From assembly GCA_030068075.1 (NCBI GenBank), contig CM057823.1:19502485-19566484 (forward strand): a DNA stretch of 64,000 nucleotides. Direction: 5' to 3'. The position numbers were made by a program, and so were the translations under genes. Below, piece after piece: positions 26,301 through 33,800 of this stretch. Source of the stretch: Paguma larvata. Its lineage: Eukaryota > Chordata > Mammalia > Carnivora > Viverridae. Each line of letters opens with the position of its first letter. The stretch's first letter is position 1. A model generated the notes under the pieces. That model was not told the DNA's origin, did not search any database, and was given only the letters and a program-made list of their open reading frames with translations.

Positions 26301-29300
26301 ATAAAACCTTCATTTTAACCTTCAGTGAGTATCACCCATGGTAATACTCAAATATAGTGAAACCTTATTATATCCAACTGCACTAGTTATAATGTTTATA
26401 AATAATTAAGAATATAGACCCAAGTGCACTTTGTTTTTTTCTAATACGCTTCATCATTATATTAATGAACATTTTGAACAAATATTATGAATATCATGAA
26501 AATTATTATAATTAGTATAAATAAAATTACAAGAGAATTTTTCAAGGGTCCTCAATTTTAAAAAGTTATTTTTATTTAAACAATGGATTACCTATTATCT
26601 GTCCTACTCTCTTGTGGAAGTTAGGCAACTATTCAGCTTTTGCCAATTTACTAAATTTTGTTTATATTGAGTATCTTTCTCATGAGTCAAATGTATTCTT
26701 ATGTATCAGTGAAATCCACAGATAATTCTCTACACTTGTCACAGATACAGTTTAGAGTTTTATTTTACAGTCATATACTTGCCCAGGAAAGAGCCAACAC
26801 AGGTACTCACATGATCCCCACCAAAAAAAAAAAAAAAAAATTAACCCTATATACATAGAGTACGCTGAAAAAAGAAGAGAAAGAAAAGAAGGGGAGGGCA
26901 TCTGGGTGACTCAGTTGATTAAAGGTCCAACTTTGGCTTAAGTCCCGATCTCCGAGTTCATGAATTCGAGCCCTGCATCAGGCTCAGTGCTGACAGCTCA
27001 GGCCTGCTCGGGATTCTCTCTCTCACCCTCTCTCTCTGTCCCTCACTTCCTCCTGCCCACACTCTTTCTCTCTCTCAAAATAAATAAACTTTTTAAAAAA
27101 ACGGGGTGGAGGGGAGAATAAGGACAATGTAAAGTGCAGAGATGAAGGCAATACAAGACGTGGTACATTACAAAGTACATACAGGTAAATAGCAGCGGTC
27201 CGAAAGATGACTGACATTTAATACCGTTCCAAACTCTCTTTAGATAAGCCAAAATGGTTTTGGTTACAAGATGCCAGACGTTCCTGATGCATTTCCAGAA
27301 CTCTCAGAACTAAGGTAAAAATCTTGGAGAGTAACATTGGTTTTCATTGTCTATTTGACAGTGATAAATACAAACCATATCATCATTTTCGTATCCATGT
27401 TAAAGAAGAAGTTTTTTTTAATCTTCACTATTTCTGTATTGTGGTTGTCTTAGTGGGAAAGTTTTATAAGTCAGTTTTGTGTCGTATAGTTTGCACGCAT
27501 TAGTTTGCACACTAATGCAAACTAGTCGTGTAGTTTGCACACGTTGTGTCGTGTAGTTTACATTAACTAGTATGTACCCAGGGATTTTTCTAAATGCTGG
27601 GAATGATACAGTAGTTACCAGGATAACAATGTCCCTTTCTCTTTTGTGGCTTCCATTATTGTGAAAATTATTTATCAGTATGTTATCTCCAGTGATTTCA
27701 AATATTTCTTGGGCTATTTTAGACCTTCTCATTGTTCCTTTTGTCGATAGAACTTTGTACATAGAGAAATGCATTAATGTTCTCATAAAGTAATAGCACA
27801 TTGTTTTTACAGACCCAAATTGTATTCAAATTGATGAGAAATAAATTTGTAGTATTCATGTTTAAGGTCCTATTTTTCATGGAACACTGCTTCTCCAAGA
27901 CACTTCATGAAAAGTTGTTTTGTGGCCACTCACCTCTGGGAAGCATTGCATCGTTTGTACCTCACTGAAGATCTATAATACGCATAAGGCTCTTATTACT
28001 AATGCTCCTGAATGTAATTAAAAATTTTGTTTTTGTAGTTCTTTTTGTCTTCAGGATATATCCTACCAGGGATGTACAGCCACATACCCGTGAGAAATCC
28101 TACAGTTAAAAAAAATGTTTCATGGAAGCAGTGTTCCATGAAAAATAGGACCTTAAACATGAATACTACAAATTTATTTCTCATCAATACCTTAAGTGAC
28201 TCCGTGTTTTACAGTCATTTTTAGGAAGTAGTGATTTACTATTTTCTGCTAATAATAGTCAGTGAAGGTGTATATTATCTCACATACATATTAAGGTTTT
28301 CTAAGCACTGTAATGTTTGCAGCCACCCCATAAAGTAGGTACTATTATTTTTCCCATGTTATAAAGGATTCTCTTTTTTCTTCCTTCTTATAAAAAAAAT
28401 TATCATGAAAATGTTACAAATACAAAAAGGTGAACCTCTTTGCTTGTCTTGCATCTTATACCCTTCTTCCAGCCCTTTTTGGGAAGTATGGGTATGGGTC
28501 AAAATTATTTTAAACCCAATCCCAAATATAACTTCATTTTTACTCATAGTTCTTTCCTAAATTTTTCTACCAGGTAAGGACTTTCTGTGTACCATAACCC
28601 CAGTCATCATCATACTTACCAAAATTACTGATAATTTTTTAATAGTATCTCATGAACCCAGGATCTTAATAATTAAATCTCTTCATTGGAGTTTATGTGA
28701 ATCAAGAGCAGAACAATGTTTACCTATTGCATTTGACTATTGTATTTATTACATTTCTTTCAGTTGTGGACCATTTCTCCCCATCTTTGTTAGCATGTAT
28801 ATAAGTACTTATATACACATATACATATGTAAATACACATATGTAGTAACAAATTATACACGTTATGTTATTATATATTTGTTGAAGAAATTGGTTATTT
28901 GTCTTGTAGAATTTCCTATATCCTGTTTTTGCCTGATCGCATCCTTGTAGTACCATTGAAGATGTTCTTCTATTTCTGTTTCTTTCTATTGGTAGCTAGA
29001 GCCAGAGTTTTAGTTAGACTTAGGTTCAGTTTTATCCAATCATTGAACTGTACACCTTAAATGTACACAATGTTACATGTCAGTTATACCTCAGTGGTGA
29101 AAAAAAAAGATTTAGGTTCAATTCTTTTGGCAAGAATACTTATATCATAAGTAGCGCATCCTTTAACATCACATAAGACAATAATGGTGTCTGGCTGCCC
29201 TGTTTTTAGTGACATTAAGGTTGAAACAGTTTCAAACACCTAAATCATTGGCTATTCATTATTTCGTTAAGGGTTGCAAATCGGATTTTCTGCTTCCAGA

Positions 29301-32300
29301 AAAGGCCAGAATTCTGGAAGATGAACTTTCTTAATCAACTACTTAGTTTTATTGAACTACACTTCATATAGGAACAGAGAGACAAATGCTTATTTGGTTT
29401 TTTATCTATTTTCCGAATATCGAGTTTATATACACGCAAGCTCCCAAGTTTCTGACACGCAAAGGCTTTGGTTTGTTTCTGTAGTTGTTTCTGTGTTACT
29501 AAAAATTTGTAGATATTTTAAAACTATATTTGATGTGTTCAGTCTATTGCAGTCATTATTCTTTTTGATATTTAAACATTCTGTCCTCAGTCATTAGCAA
29601 ACTCTTGACGTTGGCTTCTAAATCCTTTCTGACAAAACAAAGATGCCAAGGGTTCATCATGAAATTTATTTTCTCTGGCCTAAAGTTCTTTCTCTGAAAG
29701 GCATTTGTTCTTTTTCAAAACTACAATACCAGTATTATTACTGTGATTATTGGATTCAGGATGAGAGTTTGTTTTCTATACTTTCATATTTTGTTTTTGT
29801 ATTTCTTTTGTGTTTTGGCTGAAATGTACAGCCACATACTATTTTTTAAAGTCTCCGAATAATACTTGTCTGGATGGTACGTAACTTAGAAAACAGCCGC
29901 TTCATTTATTCCTGTTCATTCTGAATTTCAGAGACTTCTTTTCATTTAATTTTTTAATTATATAATGCTTTTATATGGATCTGTAGTCAAAACTGATAGG
30001 TATGTTCAGAAAGGTTTAGCTCCCATTCCTGTGCACCCATCCAGTTCCCTCTCTCATCCTGTGGATATTGGCTTTTGGTTTTGGTTTAGTCCTCCATGAT
30101 TGCTTTTGTTTAAATATTTTATGAATATCTGTACACACAAATATCCATATACTTGTCTTTTATTACGTCAGTCACACACCTTTTAGCTAAACAGGTAGAG
30201 AGTTAACTTACTGTGACTGTTCACGAACCCTAGTCTCCTGTCATGATGGATACTACACTCGGGCTAATTTGTGTTCCATTGTGGTTGATGCTTTATTTGC
30301 TTTTAAGGTTATAATTTCCTTCCTTCGTGTACATATAAAAATTGATAGTTCATAATTATTTAGAGCCCTGTCAACTGAATAAGATGGAAAAATTATGAAC
30401 ATTTATCATCATGGAGAAAACGAGACGACTAATATTAACTTTTCTGTTGTGTTGCTAGCGTGTCACAGCTTACAGATATGAATGAACAAGAGGAGATATT
30501 ACTAGAACAATTTCTGACTTTGCCTCAACTAAAACAGATTATTACCGACAAGGATGACTTAGTAAAAAGTATTGAAGAGCTAGCAAGTATGTCTTTCCTT
30601 ACTTCTTAAATTTCCTAAGAAAAATAAGATCTTTACCTAGAAATAAACCAGAAACTTATCTTACAGGAAAAAATCTTCTTTTGGAGCCCAGCTTGGAGGC
30701 CAAAAGGCAAACTGTTTTAGATAAGGTGAGTTAGTTATCATTTTGAAGAATTCTGTATAATTTAAAAATATAATAAAATAACATTTTTAAAAATCTTTTA
30801 GTATGAGCTGCTTACACAACTGAAATCTACGTTTGAAAAGAAGATGCAAAGGCAGCATGAACTTAGTGAGGTAAGACGTTTAGCTCTTTTCCTTTACCAT
30901 AAAAGTTGTTAATTTTTATATTTAATTTATTTATTTTAGAGAGAGAGCGCGCAAGACTGGGGAGAGAGGCAGGGAGAGAGAGAGAAAGAGAGAGAGAGAA
31001 AAAAAATGCCTGAAGCAAGCTTCACACGCAGCACAGAGCCTAACATGGGACTTGATCCCATGACGCTGGGATCGTGACCTGAGCCAAAATCAAGATTCAG
31101 ACGCTCAACCAACTGAGCCACCCTGGCACCACATAAGAATTTTTAATCTTAATATGCATGAGCCACATTCTTAATTTCATTATCAGAAAGCATTTATTAG
31201 GCAACTTTCTTTATAAGGTTTGATACCTTTGAGATGACTACCTCTCGGTTATGGAGCATTATAAATGATTTGTGCTCATGCAAGAGCATATTTTGTTCCA
31301 AAGCAGAAAAATACAAGAAGCCTCATAAAGGCTTTTGTGGGAATGTTGTTATAATGCCACTTTACCTTCTGTAATAAAATCTAACAAACAAAAAACTTGA
31401 ACTTTAGTCTTACTTTTAAGGTTATGTACAGATGCCTTATATGAAAACTTAGAAAATTGAAAAACATATGAAATTACAAAGTTTAATTCACCACAAGTAA
31501 TAGATTTTATGCTAGAAATCCAATTAAATAAGAAATAAAAAGCACTTTATAAAAATACAGCACTTATAAAATTCAACTTACACTGCTGCAAGCTCTTTTC
31601 ATATATTGCCCATTATTCCCTCAAAATCCTAGGAGGTCGGCGTTGTTATTACTTTTTCATAGTACAGATAAGCATTCTGAGGCACAGGAATATTATCTAA
31701 CCTCCCTGAGGTCATAGAAATAGAAAGTATCAGAGTCAGGACTCACGTGTAAGCCGCCCTCCGTCTTCACCAGAAAATCCGAGGGACTCAGATGAAATAC
31801 TCTTAGACGCACATCAGAGTTCAGTAGATATTGAATAAGCTTTTCACAGTAATCGCATGATTCTTTATAAACTGTTAGTAAACTAAGAATAGAAATTAAT
31901 TCCTTAACCTGATAAAGAATAATAGAAACCAACAGCAAAAATCAGAATTGCTAAACATTTCCAAGATCCCCTTAATATTAGGAATAAGATAGCGATGCTG
32001 CAATGTAACTCCTGTTTAACAATGCTGCAAAGGTTCAGGGCACTGCAGCAAGACAAGAACAAAGAGGTAGAGTGTAAAAGAAAAAATAAAATAGTTGTTT
32101 ACCAAAAACAAGCAAAAATCAAGTAAGCAAAAATCCTAGTAAATTGAGAAAGTTTTCCCTGAGATTCCAGCAGCTACTAATGCAAAGCGAGGTAGAGAAA
32201 AACTCGTTTACAATAGTAGCAGAACTGTAAAATACTTGGAACTGAACCCAGTAAGTAAGTTACGAAACTTTACCAAATGACAAAAAAGAACACTTGAGTA

Positions 32301-33758
32301 AATGGAGCTACCTGGAATATTCATGGAGTGAAAGATACACTATTATAAAGACCTCATTCTTCTCAAAATAAAAATGTACTTTAAAATTTTTTTTATTTTA
32401 GAGAGAGAGAGAGTACATGAGCAGAGGAGAGAGGCAGAGGAGAGAGAAAATCTCAAGCAGGCTGCATGCTCAGCATGGAGCTCGATGCGAGGCTTGATCC
32501 CAGGACCCTGGGATCAGACCTGAGCCGAAATCAAGAGTCAGACACTGACTTAGCCACCCAGGCACCCCCCAAAATTTAATTTACTTCTTTCTCAAGTTTT
32601 CTTTTATTAATTTATTTTGAGAGAGAGTGTGTGAGTGGGGAAGAGGCAGAGAATCCCACTGAGAGTGCAGAGCCTGATGTTGGGCTCAGACTCACAACCC
32701 GTGAGATCATGATCTGAGCCAAAATCCAAGAGTCAGATGTTTAACCGACTGAGCCACCCAGGTGCCCCTAATTTACTTCTTATCAAAATCCCAAGAGTAT
32801 TTTTTTTTCGGTTTTAATTGATTTATTCTAAAGTTGATCTGAAAAACTAAATGGATAAAAGTGGTCAGGAAAAGCTTAAACAAAAAAAATCAATGGGGAA
32901 TTAAAACAAAAAGAATCAATGGGGAAGAACCCCCCTGCCCACTTTCCAAGTGTTAGAATAACACTGTAAAACCTCATAATTTAAAACAGTATTTTTGCAG
33001 GAAGAGAAAAATAGTTTTATGGAGCAGACAATGGAATTCAGAAATAGACTTAGTATATGAGTAATGGGTTAGAAAAAATCAAGAGTTTCAATAAGTTATA
33101 TAATTGTCAGTCCATTTAGTAAGAAGATCCCTGTGTCACAGCATATACCCTTAAAATACTCCAGAATTAAGAAAGGCAATTATGAGATCATAATGGGAAA
33201 ATCCTTTCCAAGTATCCTATAAGAGGCAGAAGCATAAAAAAAATTAATTTTGTTTAGCTGCCTACAAATTTAAAGTTCGCATATACTGAAGATTATAATA
33301 TCAAAAGTGAAAGAAAAGGGAACACATATTTGTAGCATATGTAACACATACGAATGCTATCGGCCCATAACGAGTCCTGACAAATAGGCAAAGGAAAGAA
33401 CAAGAAACTCAAAAAGAAATAGGAATGTCCAATAAACCTACTGGTATACTCTGTCTTCTGTGCCATTTATATAAGAATTGCTTGAGATAATTTTTGAAAC
33501 ACTTAAAAAATACAACCTTTATTCTTGCGCTTGTGTCTAGATGCACTCAGAACCTTTGGGAACGATGAGTCAGTCTTCTGTACTCTAACGTATGTAAATC
33601 ATTTCATTAGACGGGTGTTGTGGTGAGCGCAGAAACATGCAGTATACCCAGTATCAGGTCCAGTGCTTGTCACATAGTAGATACTCAATAAATATTCAGT
33701 GAATAAATAAATGGAAACATTTGAAAAGATACTCAGCCTGTCAGTAGTAGTAGTAGTA

Positions 33759-33800
<42 letters not shown>

